The notes below the pieces were generated by a model. That model was not told the origin of the DNA, ran no database searches, and worked only from the letters and a program-made list of their open reading frames with translations. Below, one piece after another: positions 46,527 to 55,633 of a DNA stretch of 64,000 nt. The position numbers and the translations under genes were made by a program. Positions within the stretch are counted from its first letter, which is position 1; the number at the start of each line of letters is the position of its first letter. The stretch spans positions 2,976,001 through 3,040,000 of the forward strand of contig NZ_BAAAOH010000001.1 of the NCBI RefSeq assembly GCF_039530225.1, in the 5' to 3' direction. The DNA is from Microbacterium pumilum (GTDB lineage Bacteria; Actinomycetota; Actinomycetes; Actinomycetales; Microbacteriaceae).

Positions 46527-48032
46527 TCACGTCACGTGGGTGACGCGGCCGGACACGAGCGTCGCGGCCACCGACAGGCTGCGAAGCTCACGCTCTGAAG
46601 CGACAAGCGGGTCTACGGCGCACAGAGCCAGATCAGCCGGTTCGCCCGGCTCGATCCTCGAGGCGTCGTCCGAACCGCCGTGGGTCGACGCGGCGAGAGC
46701 GGTTGCAGCATCCAGCGCCTGGTGGGGCTGCCACGGCTCTCGCCCGTCGCGCGTACGGAACACCGCCGCCGCGATCGCCGCCCACGGATCGAGCGGCGAG
46801 ACCGGCGCGTCGGATCCGAACAGGAGGTTCGCACCGGTGTCGGCCAGCGTGCGGAGCGGATACGGCTGCGCGGTCTGTCCCGCCCAGATGGCATCGGTCA
46901 GATCGCGGTCGTCGATCGCGTGCTCGGGCTGCACCGATGCCCCCACCCCCAGTCGACCGAATCGCGGGATGTCGGCATGCGCGACGAGCTGAGCGTGCTC
47001 GATCGTCCCCCACGCACCTGTGGCTGCGAAGGCGTCGAGTGCGTACGAGTTGGCGATGTCGCCGATCGCGTGGATCGCCGAGGCGAGCCCCGCGGCCGTC
47101 CCCCGCGTCATGATCTCGACCAAAGCCGCCGGTTCCACGGTCAGCAGCCCGTGATCGTGGGGATCGCCGGGGTAGGCGTGTGAGCACGCCGCGGTCCGGG
47201 TGCCGAGCGACCCGTCGGTGATGACCTTGAGCGCGCCGACGCGGACGAGGTCGGATGTCGCGCCGCGCACCGGATCGCCGCTGCGAAGTCCCTCGGCGAT
47301 CGCCCGATCGAGGTGCTGCGGATAGATGCCGAATTCGACGCGCAGGATGTCGAAACCCGCCGACAGGCGGCGCTGCCAGGATTCCTCGTTCCAGGCCATG
47401 TCGAGATCCACGAGCCCGACGATCCCGCGCGCCGCGGCATCCCGCGCCATCCTCGCGACGAGCGGATCGGAGACCGTCGGATCCACGTCGTTGAGCCGCC
47501 GCGAGATCTCGAACGCGGGCACTTCGCGCAGAATGCCGACGCCGTCGGGTTCGAAACCCTCGCGGCGCAGGGCAGCGGAGTTCAGCCACACGCTGTGCAC
47601 ATCCGCGTTGATCAGGTAGGTCGGCACGTCGCCTGTTGCGGCATCCAGCACCGCGAGCGTCGGTGTATCCGGCCAGAGCGCGTCGCGGAATCCGGATCCG
47701 ACCCTTCGGCCGTCCCCGAGCACGGGCGCCGTGGACATGATCGCTGCCGCCTCAGCGGCCGAGGTCGCCAGGCCGAGCGGCTCGCGCTGCGCCGACAGCG
47801 CCCACTGCACGACATGGACGTGGTGATCCCAGAGTCCCGGGATCAGCCAAAGACCCTGACCGTCGAGCACCAGACCCCGCCGGCGGAGTGAACCGACGGG
47901 TGCGATGTCGGCGATCACGCCGTCGGCGAGATGCACGTCGACCGGTTCGTCGACGAACGGATCAGTGCGCTCGGAGCCCGTCAGCCTGACGTTCGTCACG
48001 ACATCGACGGTGTCTCCGCGGCCTGCCGTCAT
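46527..48032 (-). CDS. Amidohydrolase (Amidohydro_3 / YtcJ-like)
   Basis: A 501-residue metal-dependent hydrolase. The first metal motif is GLWDHHVHVVQW. AIHAIGDIAN and IEHAQLVAHAD give further ligands, and FGSDAPVSPLDPW holds the catalytic aspartate. Such enzymes act on amide or imide bonds of small molecules; the substrate is unknown. It starts inside the PaiB stop (ATGA overlap), so its translation depends on the upstream FMN-binding protein. A hairpin terminates the unit. Confidence 0.92.
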   Translation of the reverse strand: MTAGRGDTVDVVTNVRLTGSERTDPFVDEPVDVHLADGVIADIAPVGSLRRRGLVLDGQGLWLIPGLWDHHVHVVQWALSAQREPLGLATSAAEAAAIMSTAPVLGDGRRVGSGFRDALWPDTPTLAVLDAATGDVPTYLINADVHSVWLNSAALRREGFEPDGVGILREVPAFEISRRLNDVDPTVSDPLVARMARDAAARGIVGLVDLDMAWNEESWQRRLSAGFDILRVEFGIYPQHLDRAIAEGLRSGDPVRGATSDLVRVGALKVITDGSLGTRTAACSHAYPGDPHDHGLLTVEPAALVEIMTRGTAAGLASAIHAIGDIANSYALDAFAATGAWGTIEHAQLVAHADIPRFGRLGVGASVQPEHAIDDRDLTDAIWAGQTAQPYPLRTLADTGANLLFGSDAPVSPLDPWAAIAAAVFRTRDGREPWQPHQALDAATALAASTHGGSDDASRIEPGEPADLALCAVDPLVASERELRSLSVAATLVSGRVTHVT

Positions 48033-48670
48033 CGTGCGACCCTGCGCGCGTCGAGTGCTCGCTGCATCTCGGCGGCCAGGCGAGGATCGGCGTACGGACT
48101 CGCACCGGCGTCGAGCTCGGCGATGATCGTCTCGACGACCTCATGCGGGCGATTCTGGCTGAGCTTGCGCTTGGCGACCACCTTCGTCGGGGTCAGCCGG
48201 AAGCCGACCGTGCCGCGCTCGAGCTTCGTGACGAAGTCGCGATCGTTCGGCAGCTCCCACAGGAGGCGGGGCTGCGGCATCCCGCTCTCGAATCGTGCGA
48301 CCAGGCGGTCGAGCACGCGGAGGTTTTCGTCGGGAGTGAGCAGCTCCGGGATGCCGGTCAGGTGCGCGGAAACGAAGTTCCACGTGGGCACGTTCGCGCC
48401 GTCGCCGTACCAACCGGGCGAGATGTAGCCGTGCGGGCCCTGCACGACGACGAGCAGCTCCCGCTCACCGAGGCCGAGGATCAGGTCGTCCGGGCGGCCG
48501 ACATGCCCGACGATCGTGAGGTCGTCGCGGTCCTCGTCGAGCAGCACCGCATAGTGCGACGCGACCAGCCCGTCGTCGGTCGCGCTGACCAGGGTCATCC
48601 AGGGATTCGCATCGATCAGCCGGCGGAGTTCGCCGACGTCGGTCATCGCAAAGCTGGGATTCTGACGCAT
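48029..48670 (-). CDS. PaiB-type FMN-binding protein
   Basis: A 213-residue split-barrel flavin-binding protein of the PaiB family, described in Bacillus as a transcriptional regulator of sporulation and protease genes; in actinobacteria the role is unclear. WMTLVSATDDGLVASHYAVL, HVGRPDDLI and PTWNFVSAHLTG are family motifs. A -10 TAGGCT ends 6 bases before ATG 48670. It overlaps the amidohydrolase start by ATGA. Confidence 0.93.
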   Translation of the reverse strand: MRQNPSFAMTDVGELRRLIDANPWMTLVSATDDGLVASHYAVLLDEDRDDLTIVGHVGRPDDLILGLGERELLVVVQGPHGYISPGWYGDGANVPTWNFVSAHLTGIPELLTPDENLRVLDRLVARFESGMPQPRLLWELPNDRDFVTKLERGTVGFRLTPTKVVAKRKLSQNRPHEVVETIIAELDAGASPYADPRLAAEMQRALDARRVAR

Positions 48671-48676
48671 GGTCCC

Positions 48677-48682
48677 AGCCTA
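48677..48682 (-). promoter_or_regulatory. -10 hexamer TAGGCT, leaderless paiB-like gene
   Basis: TAGGCT on the minus strand ends 6 bases before ATG 48670. No ribosome binding site lies between. Confidence 0.6.
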
Positions 48683-48710
48683 CGAGTCTGGGCCGGACCG
48701 GCAGCGCGAG

Positions 48711-49757
48711 TCATGCCTGGCAGCTCGGGCACCAGTACAGCTTGCGAGTCGCGACCTCCTCGACGACGATCGCGGTTCCGCAGATGCGGCAGGGCAGCCC
48801 GGCGCGGTGATACACCCAGTGGCGATCGTCGCGGCTCGCCATCGCCGCCCGGTACGCCGCGGGATCGAGGTCGTCCATGGTCATCATCTGACCCGTCTCG
48901 ACGCCGATCGCGAGGAGTCGCACCCAGTCGCGCCAGATCTCCCGGACGATCTCCTCGGGCACCTCGCGACCTGGAGTGTGCGGGTTCTGGCGGGCGCGGA
49001 ACAGGAGCTCCGCGCGGTACACGTTGCCGATGCCGCCGACGACCGACTGATCCATGAGCAGCAGACCGATGCTCGTCGGCTTGCGGCGCACGACCGAGGT
49101 GAACCGCTCCTCGCCCGCGGCGACGTCATCGACGAGCGGATCGGGGCCGAGCTTGGCGATCGTTGCGGCGACTTCATCCGGCGTCTGGAGCTCACAGGCC
49201 GTCGGACCACGCAAGTCCGCGCAGGTCAGCTCCGTGAGCAGCCGCAGCCGCACCTGACCGACGATCGGCGGCGGCCACATCTCGCCCTCATCCGCCAAGC
49301 CGGTGGTCTGCTCCGACATGCGCACGTGCACCCGCGTGCGCCGCGGGGCGCCGATCGAGGTCAGCGAGTTCTCGCCTGCGGCATCCAGTATCCGCTCATC
49401 GACGCCGACCGGATCCGCGGCGCCCTCGGCGTGATCGCCGTCGGGCGGGAGCGTGGTGCCCCGCTGGTTCGTCTGCCCCATCCGCCCGTTCGCCGACGCG
49501 ATCGTCGGATCCGCGAAGATCTGGCCGGCGAAGTCCCATGCTCCGTACATCCCCAGATGGACGCGAAGCCACAGGTCGTCGTCGAACTCGAGGAACATCT
49601 GCTTGCCGACCGCCTTCACGGCGGTCGCGGTGCGACCGTCGAGCACCGACGCGCCCTCGACGAACCGGCCCTGGGGGCTGCTGGCGCCGACGGGGCGGCC
49701 GACGATGTTGCGATCGAACTGCCGCGCGATGCGATGAACGGAATGGCCCTCTGGCAT
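48711..49757 (-). CDS. Fpg/Nei family DNA glycosylase (endonuclease VIII-like)
   Basis: A 348-residue base-excision glycosylase/AP lyase. MPEGHSVHRIARQF provides the N-terminal proline nucleophile (P2) and E3; histidine at position 5 is the Nei rather than Fpg form. The H2TH region is RKPTSIGLLLMDQSVVGGIGNVYRAE. A C-terminal zinc finger has CRIC and CPSC. It is longer than usual (about 260-300 residues) because of an inserted variable region at about 85-155 (NQRGTTLPPDGDHAEG and onward). It repairs oxidised bases. The gene ends 40 bases before the paiB-like start. Confidence 0.94.
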   Translation of the reverse strand: MPEGHSVHRIARQFDRNIVGRPVGASSPQGRFVEGASVLDGRTATAVKAVGKQMFLEFDDDLWLRVHLGMYGAWDFAGQIFADPTIASANGRMGQTNQRGTTLPPDGDHAEGAADPVGVDERILDAAGENSLTSIGAPRRTRVHVRMSEQTTGLADEGEMWPPPIVGQVRLRLLTELTCADLRGPTACELQTPDEVAATIAKLGPDPLVDDVAAGEERFTSVVRRKPTSIGLLLMDQSVVGGIGNVYRAELLFRARQNPHTPGREVPEEIVREIWRDWVRLLAIGVETGQMMTMDDLDPAAYRAAMASRDDRHWVYHRAGLPCRICGTAIVVEEVATRKLYWCPSCQA

Positions 49758-49766
49758 GCAGCGGGC

Positions 49767-50312
49767 TCAGCCGGCTTCAGGGTCGAACGAGCTGTCGTCC
49801 GACGCCAGCACGTCGGGCCGGCCGGCCTCGCCGCGGGGATCCGGCTCCAGTGTGCCGTCGTCCTCGAACGCCGCGATCTGCGCGATCCTGCGCACGTGGC
49901 GCTCCTCATTGGAGAACGGGGTCGCGACGAAGCGGTCGATGAACGTCGTCGCTTCCTCGAACGTGTGCTGGCGCGCCCCGATCGCTATGACGTTCGCGTC
50001 GTTGTGCTCGCGGGCGAGCTCCGCTGTGGCGATGCTCCACACGAGCGCGGCGCGCACGCCGCGCACCTTGTTGGCCGAGATCTGCTCACCGTTCCCCGAC
50101 CCGCCGAAGACGATGCCGAGCGCTTCGATGCCGGCTTCCTGGTCGCGCACCACGGCTTGGGCAGCCCTGATGCAGAACGCCGGATAGTCATCGAGCGGCT
50201 CGAAGTCGACCGGTCCGTGGTCGACGACGTCGTGCCCCTGCTCGGCGAGGTGATGGACGAGCTGCGTGGCGAACTCGAGGCCGGCGTGGTCGGTCGCGAT
50301 GTGGAGGCGCAT
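49767..50312 (-). CDS. rpiB: Ribose-5-phosphate isomerase B
   Basis: A 181-residue RpiB that interconverts ribose 5-phosphate and ribulose 5-phosphate in the pentose phosphate pathway. MRLHIATDHAGLEFA has the substrate-binding aspartate/histidine, and GIVFGGSGNGEQISANKVRG is the active-site loop of the actinobacterial type, where a glutamate acts as base instead of cysteine. The last 30 residues are a variable tail. A -10 TAGGAT ends 6 bases before ATG 50312. It ends 9 bases before the Nei-like start. Confidence 0.96.
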   Translation of the reverse strand: MRLHIATDHAGLEFATQLVHHLAEQGHDVVDHGPVDFEPLDDYPAFCIRAAQAVVRDQEAGIEALGIVFGGSGNGEQISANKVRGVRAALVWSIATAELAREHNDANVIAIGARQHTFEEATTFIDRFVATPFSNEERHVRRIAQIAAFEDDGTLEPDPRGEAGRPDVLASDDSSFDPEAG

Positions 50313-50318
50313 GCGTCA

Positions 50319-50324
50319 ATCCTA
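50319..50324 (-). promoter_or_regulatory. -10 hexamer TAGGAT, leaderless rpiB
   Basis: TAGGAT on the minus strand ends 6 bases before ATG 50312, the same hexamer and spacing as the DUF4031 gene. Confidence 0.6.
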
Positions 50325-50353
50325 GGGAGGCGCGCGTCAGCACGTCGCGGGTT

Positions 50354-50368
50354 TGGGGCGGAGCCCCA
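50354..50368 (-). terminator. Short hairpin after ferrochelatase gene
   Basis: TGGGGC-GGA-GCCCCA, a 6-bp GC stem with a 3-base loop, 7 bases beyond the hemH stop on the minus strand. It is a plausible weak terminator in front of the rpiB promoter. Confidence 0.5.
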
Positions 50369-50375
50369 TCGAGCA

Positions 50376-51590
50376 CTAGGGTGCCAGGCCGGCGGCGGCA
50401 GGCTTGAAGCCGGCGCGCACGTTCTCGCAGCATCCGGGCCGGCACACGTCGAACCAGGGACCGAGCGCGGTCTCGTGCGGCCGGGTGACGGCCGGCGTGC
50501 CGTTGCGACGCTCCTCGATCAGATCGACGAGCCCAGCCACGTAGGCGGGATCGATGCCCGGGGTCGGGGTGCGCACTGCCGGCAGACCGGCTGCGGATGC
50601 GGCATCCATCGCCTCGGTGTCGAGATCCCAGAGCACCTCCATGTGGTCCGAGACGAACCCGAGCGGCACGATCACGAGGGCCTCGGCGCCCTGAGCAGGG
50701 AGCTGCTCGATCACGTCGCACACGTCGGGCTCGAGCCACGGCTGCGACGGCGGACCGGAGCGCGACTGGTAGACGAGCTGCCAGGGCACGTCGACGGCAT
50801 CCGGAATCTCGACCGACACCCGCTCCATGACGCGAGCGCCGACAGCCAGATGCTGCGCTTCGTAGGCACCGCCCGGCCCGAAGTCGATGTCCCTCGGACC
50901 CGAGCGCTCTGCGTCCGCCATCGGGATGCTGTGCGTCGAGAACAGCACGTGCACGGCGCTCGGCGGCATGCCCGCGTCGAGGAATGCGGCGATCGCGTCG
51001 CGTACCCCGGTGAAGAACGGCTCGACGAAACCAGGGTGATCGAAGAATTGCCTGACCTTGTCGATCGTCACCTCCCCCGCGAGTCCGGTGTCGGTGAGCA
51101 CACGCGCGTAGTCCTCGCGGTACTGCCGACAGCTCGAGAACGAGGAGTAGGCGCTCGTCGACAGTGCGAGCAGCGTGGTGTCGCCCGCCGCGGCGGCCTC
51201 GCGGACGGCGTCGTCGAGGTAGGGCGCCCAGTTTCGATTGCCCCAGTAGACCGGCAGCTCGATGCCGCGCGCGCTGAGCTCGGCTTCGAGCGCTCGCTTC
51301 AACGCGCGGTTCTGGGCGTTGATGGGACTCACTCCGCCGAAGTGTCGGTAGTGGTGCGCGACCTCCTCGAGCCGCTCGTCGGGGATCCCACGACCGCGCG
51401 TGACGTTCCGAAGGAACGGGATGACGTCATCCTGTCCTTCGGGTCCTCCGAAGCCGGCGAGCAGCACGCCGTCGTAGGCAACCGGAACCTCCACGTGCGC
51501 CGGCCCGGATGCCGCCGCATCCGATGCGAACGGTACCGTTCCCCGTTGTTCGTCTACGCCCGTCGTCCCATTCGCACTGATCTCGGTCAC
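50376..51590 (-). CDS. hemH: Coproporphyrin ferrochelatase
   Basis: A 404-residue ferrochelatase. In actinobacteria this enzyme inserts iron into coproporphyrin III (CpfC) as part of the coproporphyrin-dependent haem route. VLLAGFGGPEGQDDVIPFLR and the iron-site histidine in VLFSTHSIPMAD are visible. The C-terminal DVCRPGCCENVRAGFK supplies cysteines for the [2Fe-2S] cluster known in actinobacterial enzymes. GTG 51590 (MTEISANG) sits very close behind GGAGGA; about 30 variable residues precede the conserved start, so the exact start is uncertain. Confidence 0.93.
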   Translation of the reverse strand: MTEISANGTTGVDEQRGTVPFASDAAASGPAHVEVPVAYDGVLLAGFGGPEGQDDVIPFLRNVTRGRGIPDERLEEVAHHYRHFGGVSPINAQNRALKRALEAELSARGIELPVYWGNRNWAPYLDDAVREAAAAGDTTLLALSTSAYSSFSSCRQYREDYARVLTDTGLAGEVTIDKVRQFFDHPGFVEPFFTGVRDAIAAFLDAGMPPSAVHVLFSTHSIPMADAERSGPRDIDFGPGGAYEAQHLAVGARVMERVSVEIPDAVDVPWQLVYQSRSGPPSQPWLEPDVCDVIEQLPAQGAEALVIVPLGFVSDHMEVLWDLDTEAMDAASAAGLPAVRTPTPGIDPAYVAGLVDLIEERRNGTPAVTRPHETALGPWFDVCRPGCCENVRAGFKPAAAGLAP

Positions 51591-51913
51591 TCCTCCATCC
51601 TGACACCGCGCGAGGCGACACCGGCCTGCACTCCCGACCATGGACGATGCGAGTGCGGCGACCGCGGCGGAAGCGGCACTGGCCGCGCTCCGGGAGGAGA
51701 GCGGCGCGCTCCTTCTCCAGCGCCGAGGTGAGTGCTGGGTGTGCGTCTTCACGGAGAATTCCCCAATCGTCTGACTCCTCGTCGCGCGGGATCGGCCTGA
51801 CGTACGCTTGTACGGTTGTCGCCGGCGCCATCAGCGCGGGTGGCGTCCGACGGATCCCGTGCGGCTTCAGCCGTCCATCGAGATCCCCCACCCTCACCCA
51901 CGGGAGCAACGCA
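51591..51913. promoter_or_regulatory. Divergent region between hemH and pepN
   Basis: 323 bases without a firmly supported gene. It must contain promoters for both neighbours. CGTACG-CTT-GTACG at about 51798-51811 is a small inverted repeat that could be an operator. An open frame on the minus strand (about 51640-51830) has acceptable composition, containing YVRPIPRDEESDDWGILRED, but no start signal, end or family that I can recognise. Confidence 0.35.
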
Positions 51914-54460
51914 GTGCCTGGAGAGAACCTGACCCGCATCGAGGCGCAGGAGCGCCGTGCGATCGTCGACACGCAGTCTTACGAGATCGCACTCGACCTG
52001 ACGAGGGGCGCCGAGGTCTTCGGCTCGAGGACCGTCGTCCGGTTCACCGCGAACGAGGGCGCAGACACGTTCATCGACCTGATCTCGGGCCACGTCCGCA
52101 CGATCACCCTCAACGGGCGTGACGTGCCGGTGTCTGCCCACGCCGACTCGCGCATCGCTCTGACCGGTCTGGCTGCGGAGAACGAGTTGATCGTCGACGC
52201 GGACTGCAGCTACACGAACACGGGTGAGGGCCTCCACCGCTTCGTCGACCCCGTCGACGACGAGGTCTACCTCTATTCGCAGTTCGAGGTGCCCGACTCC
52301 CGCCGCGTGTTCGCGGTGTTCGAGCAGCCCGACCTCAAGGCGACGTTCCAGTTCACCGTCACCGCCCCGGAGCCGTGGCAGATCGTGTCGAACTCACCGA
52401 CCCCCGAGCCGAAGAAGCACGGCGACGGCACCGCCACGTGGACCTTCGAGCAGACTCCCCGCATCTCGTCCTACATCACGGCACTTGTCGCCGGACCGTA
52501 CGAGTCGACGTTCTCCGAGCTCACGAGCGCATCGGGCCGCGTCATCCCGCTCGGCGTCTTCGCGCGCAAGAGCCTCTGGCAGCACCTCGACACCGACTAC
52601 GTCTTCGACATCACCCGCAAGGGCTTCGCGTACTTCGAGGAGAAGTTCGGCTACGCGTATCCGTTTGCGAAGTACGACCAGCTCTTCGTGCCGGAGTTCA
52701 ACGCGGGTGCGATGGAGAACGCGGGCGCCGTCACATTCACCGAGGCGTACGTCTTCCGCAGCAAGGTGACGGATGCCGTCAAGGAGCGTCGCGTCGTCAC
52801 GATCCTGCACGAGCTCGCCCACATGTGGTTCGGCGACCTCGTCACGATGAAGTGGTGGAACGACCTGTGGCTGAACGAGTCGTTCGCCGAGTGGGCGTCG
52901 ACGATCGCCACGGCCGAGGCCACCGAGTGGACCGAGGCGTGGACGACCTTCAACGCAATGGAGAAGACCTGGGCGTACCGCCAGGATCAGCTACCCTCCA
53001 CCCACCCCGTCGTCGCCACGATCAACGACCTCGAGGATGTCCAGGTCAACTTCGACGGCATCACCTACGCCAAGGGCGGCTCGGTGCTCAAGCAGCTCGC
53101 AGCGTGGGTGGGCATCGAGCAGTTCTTCGCGGGCGTCTCGCAGTATTTCCAGAAGCACGAGTGGTCCAATACCGAGCTCGGCGACCTGCTCTCGGAGCTC
53201 GAGAAGACCAGCGGGCGCGAACTCGGCACGTGGTCGAAGAAGTGGCTCGAGACAGCGGGCGTCAACACCCTGTCGCCCGAGATCGCAACGGATGCGCAGG
53301 GCCTCATCACGCGCTTCGCGATCGTGCAGACGGCACCGGCGGACTATCCCACGATCCGCCCGCACCGACTGGGCGTCGGGTTCTACGCACTGCAGGGTGA
53401 CGAGCTGGTGCGCGTGCACAAGCTCGAGCTGGATGTCGACGGCGACCTCACCGAGGTGCCCGAGCTCCGCGGCCGCACCCAGCCCGAACTCGTGCTCCTC
53501 AACGACGAAGACCTCGCCTACGCGAAGATCCGCCTCGATGCCCGCTCGCTGCGGACGGCGATCGACCACCTGGCCAAGATCAGCGATCCCCTCGCGCGCT
53601 CGCTCGTGTGGGGTGCGGCGTGGGATCAGACGCGGGATGCCGAGGCTTCCGCGACCGACTACGTTGCCCTCGTGCTGCGCAACATCGGCGCCGAGACCGA
53701 GTCGACGACGGTTCGCACCACGCTCGCCCAGCTGCAGCTTGCGGCGAACTCCTATGTCGCTCCTGAGAAACGGGACGCCACGCGAGAGCGCGTTGCGGAC
53801 GCGCTCTGGGAGCTGGCCCGGCAGTCCGCGGCGGGCAGCGACAACCAGCTCCAGTTCGTCACGGCCTTCGCGACGGCTGCGTCCACCGCCGCGCAGTGGG
53901 AGCAAGTGCGCCAGGTGCGCGACGGCGAGGTGACGTTCGAGGGGCTCGAGATCGACACCGACCTCTCGTGGCAGCTCCTCGTGTCGCTGGCTGCGGGCGG
54001 CGTCGTCTCCACGGCCGATATCGATGAGGCGCTCGAGGCCGACAACACCGCGAAGGGCGGTGAGTTCGCCGCGCAGGCGAAGGCTGTGCTGCCGAATCTC
54101 GATGCGCGCAAGGCGGCCTGGGCATCGCTCATCGACAACGACGATCTGCCCAACACGATCGTGCGCTCGACGGCCGCCGGGTTCACCCATCCGGCCGGTG
54201 TGGCCCTCCTCGGCGACTTCGTCCAGCCGTACTTCGAGATGCTGCTGCCGATCTGGAACTCGCGCTCGTACCAGATCGCGCAGTACCTGATCGTCGGCCT
54301 CTACCCCGCCGCCCTCGCGAACAAGGCGCTGCGCGACGCGACGCGTGCGTGGCTCGCCGCCAACAGCGATGCTCCCGCGGCGCTGCGTCGGCTCGTCCAC
54401 GAGAATGTCGCGGGCGTCGAACGTGCCCTCGCCGTCCAGGATCGCGACGCGCAGCAATAG
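51914..54460 (+). CDS. pepN: Aminopeptidase N (M1 family)
   Basis: An 848-residue zinc aminopeptidase. The exopeptidase motif is GAMEN (FNAGAMENAGAVTF) and the zinc site is HELAHMWFGDL plus the glutamate in WLNESFAEW. The C-terminal ERAP1-like helical domain completes the family length. It trims N-terminal residues from peptides in the cytosol. GTG 51914 follows a GGGAG ribosome binding site; the frame is open upstream but that part does not look coding. A strong hairpin follows its stop. Confidence 0.96.
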   Translation: MPGENLTRIEAQERRAIVDTQSYEIALDLTRGAEVFGSRTVVRFTANEGADTFIDLISGHVRTITLNGRDVPVSAHADSRIALTGLAAENELIVDADCSYTNTGEGLHRFVDPVDDEVYLYSQFEVPDSRRVFAVFEQPDLKATFQFTVTAPEPWQIVSNSPTPEPKKHGDGTATWTFEQTPRISSYITALVAGPYESTFSELTSASGRVIPLGVFARKSLWQHLDTDYVFDITRKGFAYFEEKFGYAYPFAKYDQLFVPEFNAGAMENAGAVTFTEAYVFRSKVTDAVKERRVVTILHELAHMWFGDLVTMKWWNDLWLNESFAEWASTIATAEATEWTEAWTTFNAMEKTWAYRQDQLPSTHPVVATINDLEDVQVNFDGITYAKGGSVLKQLAAWVGIEQFFAGVSQYFQKHEWSNTELGDLLSELEKTSGRELGTWSKKWLETAGVNTLSPEIATDAQGLITRFAIVQTAPADYPTIRPHRLGVGFYALQGDELVRVHKLELDVDGDLTEVPELRGRTQPELVLLNDEDLAYAKIRLDARSLRTAIDHLAKISDPLARSLVWGAAWDQTRDAEASATDYVALVLRNIGAETESTTVRTTLAQLQLAANSYVAPEKRDATRERVADALWELARQSAAGSDNQLQFVTAFATAASTAAQWEQVRQVRDGEVTFEGLEIDTDLSWQLLVSLAAGGVVSTADIDEALEADNTAKGGEFAAQAKAVLPNLDARKAAWASLIDNDDLPNTIVRSTAAGFTHPAGVALLGDFVQPYFEMLLPIWNSRSYQIAQYLIVGLYPAALANKALRDATRAWLAANSDAPAALRRLVHENVAGVERALAVQDRDAQQ

Positions 54461-54472
54461 CCTCAACCGGAT

Positions 54473-54504
54473 GCCTTGGCCCCGCACTCAGGTAGGGCCA
54501 AGGC
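54473..54504 (+). terminator. Terminator hairpin after pepN
   Basis: A perfect 10-bp stem GCCTTGGCCC / GGGCCAAGGC with a 12-base loop, starting 13 bases after the pepN stop. The mscS-type promoter lies just beyond. Confidence 0.85.
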
Positions 54505-54513
54505 GTCCGTCGT

Positions 54514-54519
54514 TAGGAT
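54514..54519 (+). promoter_or_regulatory. -10 hexamer TAGGAT, leaderless MscS gene
   Basis: TAGGAT ends 7 bases before ATG 54527. No ribosome binding site lies between. Confidence 0.6.
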
Positions 54520-54526
54520 CGTGCCG

Positions 54527-55633
54527 ATGAGAGTCATTCCCTCCGAAGTGATCGTCGTCGACCCTCCCGAGACCTGGTCGTGGGAGTGGTGGCTGAACCT
54601 CCTTGCCGGCGTCGGGTTGAACATCCTGACCGTCGCCGGAATCATCATCGGCGCGTTCGTCCTCAGCTGGATCCTCAAGCTCGTCATCCGCAGGGTCGTC
54701 AACCGGATCGTCTCGGGCGCCAAGAACAAGGCGAACGTCGTCGACACCCAGGCGCTCGAACGCTCACCGCTCGCCGCCGTTCGGCTCGTCCAGCGCACCC
54801 GCACGCTGGGCTCGATCATGCAGAACATCGTCAACGTGGTGATCGTGATCATCGCGATCGTGATGATCATCTCGCTGCTCGCTCCCAACGCCCTCGGCTC
54901 GCTCACGTTGCTCTCCGCCGCGATCGGCGCGGGACTCGGCTTCGGAGCTCAGAACATCGTCAAGGACGTCCTCAACGGCATCTTCATCGTCGCCGAGGAC
55001 CAGGTGGGGATCGGGGATGTCGTCGACCTCGGACTCGCAACGGGCATCGTGGAGTACGTGAGCGTGCGCGTGACGCACGTCCGCGACGTGAACGGCACGC
55101 TCTGGTACGTGCGAAACGGCGAGGTCCTCCGCATCGGCAACATGTCGCAGGGCTGGTCGAGGTGCATCATCGACCTGTCGGTGCCGGTGAACGCCGACAT
55201 CGATGAGGTCGAGACGACCATGCTCGAGACCGCCAAAGACCTCGCGAAGGACCCGAAGTGGCGCACGCGCATCATCGAGCAGCCGGAGGTCTGGGGCCTC
55301 GAGTCGGTGTCGGGCGATGCGCTCGTCATCCGGCTCGTGATGAAGACCCGTGCCAACGCGAAGGACGACGTCGCCCGTGAGCTCCGGATGCGCCTGAAGC
55401 GGGCGATCGACGCGCTCGACCTCGCGGTGCCGCAGCTGAACTCGGTCACGCTGACGGGGCTGGAGGGTGCTCAGCGGGTGCGCGGAGCCAATCCCCCCAA
55501 GACCAAGCCGACTCCCGTTCCGACGACCCCCGAGCGCCCGGTGTGGCGGCCCAAGAAGGGCGGGGCGAAGAAGGCGACCGAGTCGGAGGAGTCGGCCGAC
55601 GCGGCGCCGGACGATCCGGACGGGCTGTCATGA
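54527..55633 (+). CDS. MscS-family mechanosensitive channel
   Basis: A 368-residue small-conductance mechanosensitive channel that releases solutes on hypo-osmotic shock. Membrane helices lie at about 25-50 and 95-120, then the pore-lining helix LLSAAIGAGLGFGAQNIVKD and the beta domain VAEDQVGIGDVVDLG. The C-terminal 60 residues are proline- and lysine-rich (PKTKPTPVPTTPERPVWRPK) and look disordered. It shares ATGA with the globin gene downstream, so the two are co-translated. Confidence 0.94.
   Translation: MRVIPSEVIVVDPPETWSWEWWLNLLAGVGLNILTVAGIIIGAFVLSWILKLVIRRVVNRIVSGAKNKANVVDTQALERSPLAAVRLVQRTRTLGSIMQNIVNVVIVIIAIVMIISLLAPNALGSLTLLSAAIGAGLGFGAQNIVKDVLNGIFIVAEDQVGIGDVVDLGLATGIVEYVSVRVTHVRDVNGTLWYVRNGEVLRIGNMSQGWSRCIIDLSVPVNADIDEVETTMLETAKDLAKDPKWRTRIIEQPEVWGLESVSGDALVIRLVMKTRANAKDDVARELRMRLKRAIDALDLAVPQLNSVTLTGLEGAQRVRGANPPKTKPTPVPTTPERPVWRPKKGGAKKATESEESADAAPDDPDGLS

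Noticed and set aside
48669..51731. Plus-strand open frame of 1020 codons opposite paiB, nei, rpiB and hemH
   Set aside because: It spans four well-supported minus-strand genes and has shadow composition without motifs.
51640..51830. Possible minus-strand gene upstream of hemH
   Set aside because: The segment YVRPIPRDEESDDWGILRED looks protein-like, but start and end are unclear and it runs into the hemH start in another frame; evidence too weak to annotate.
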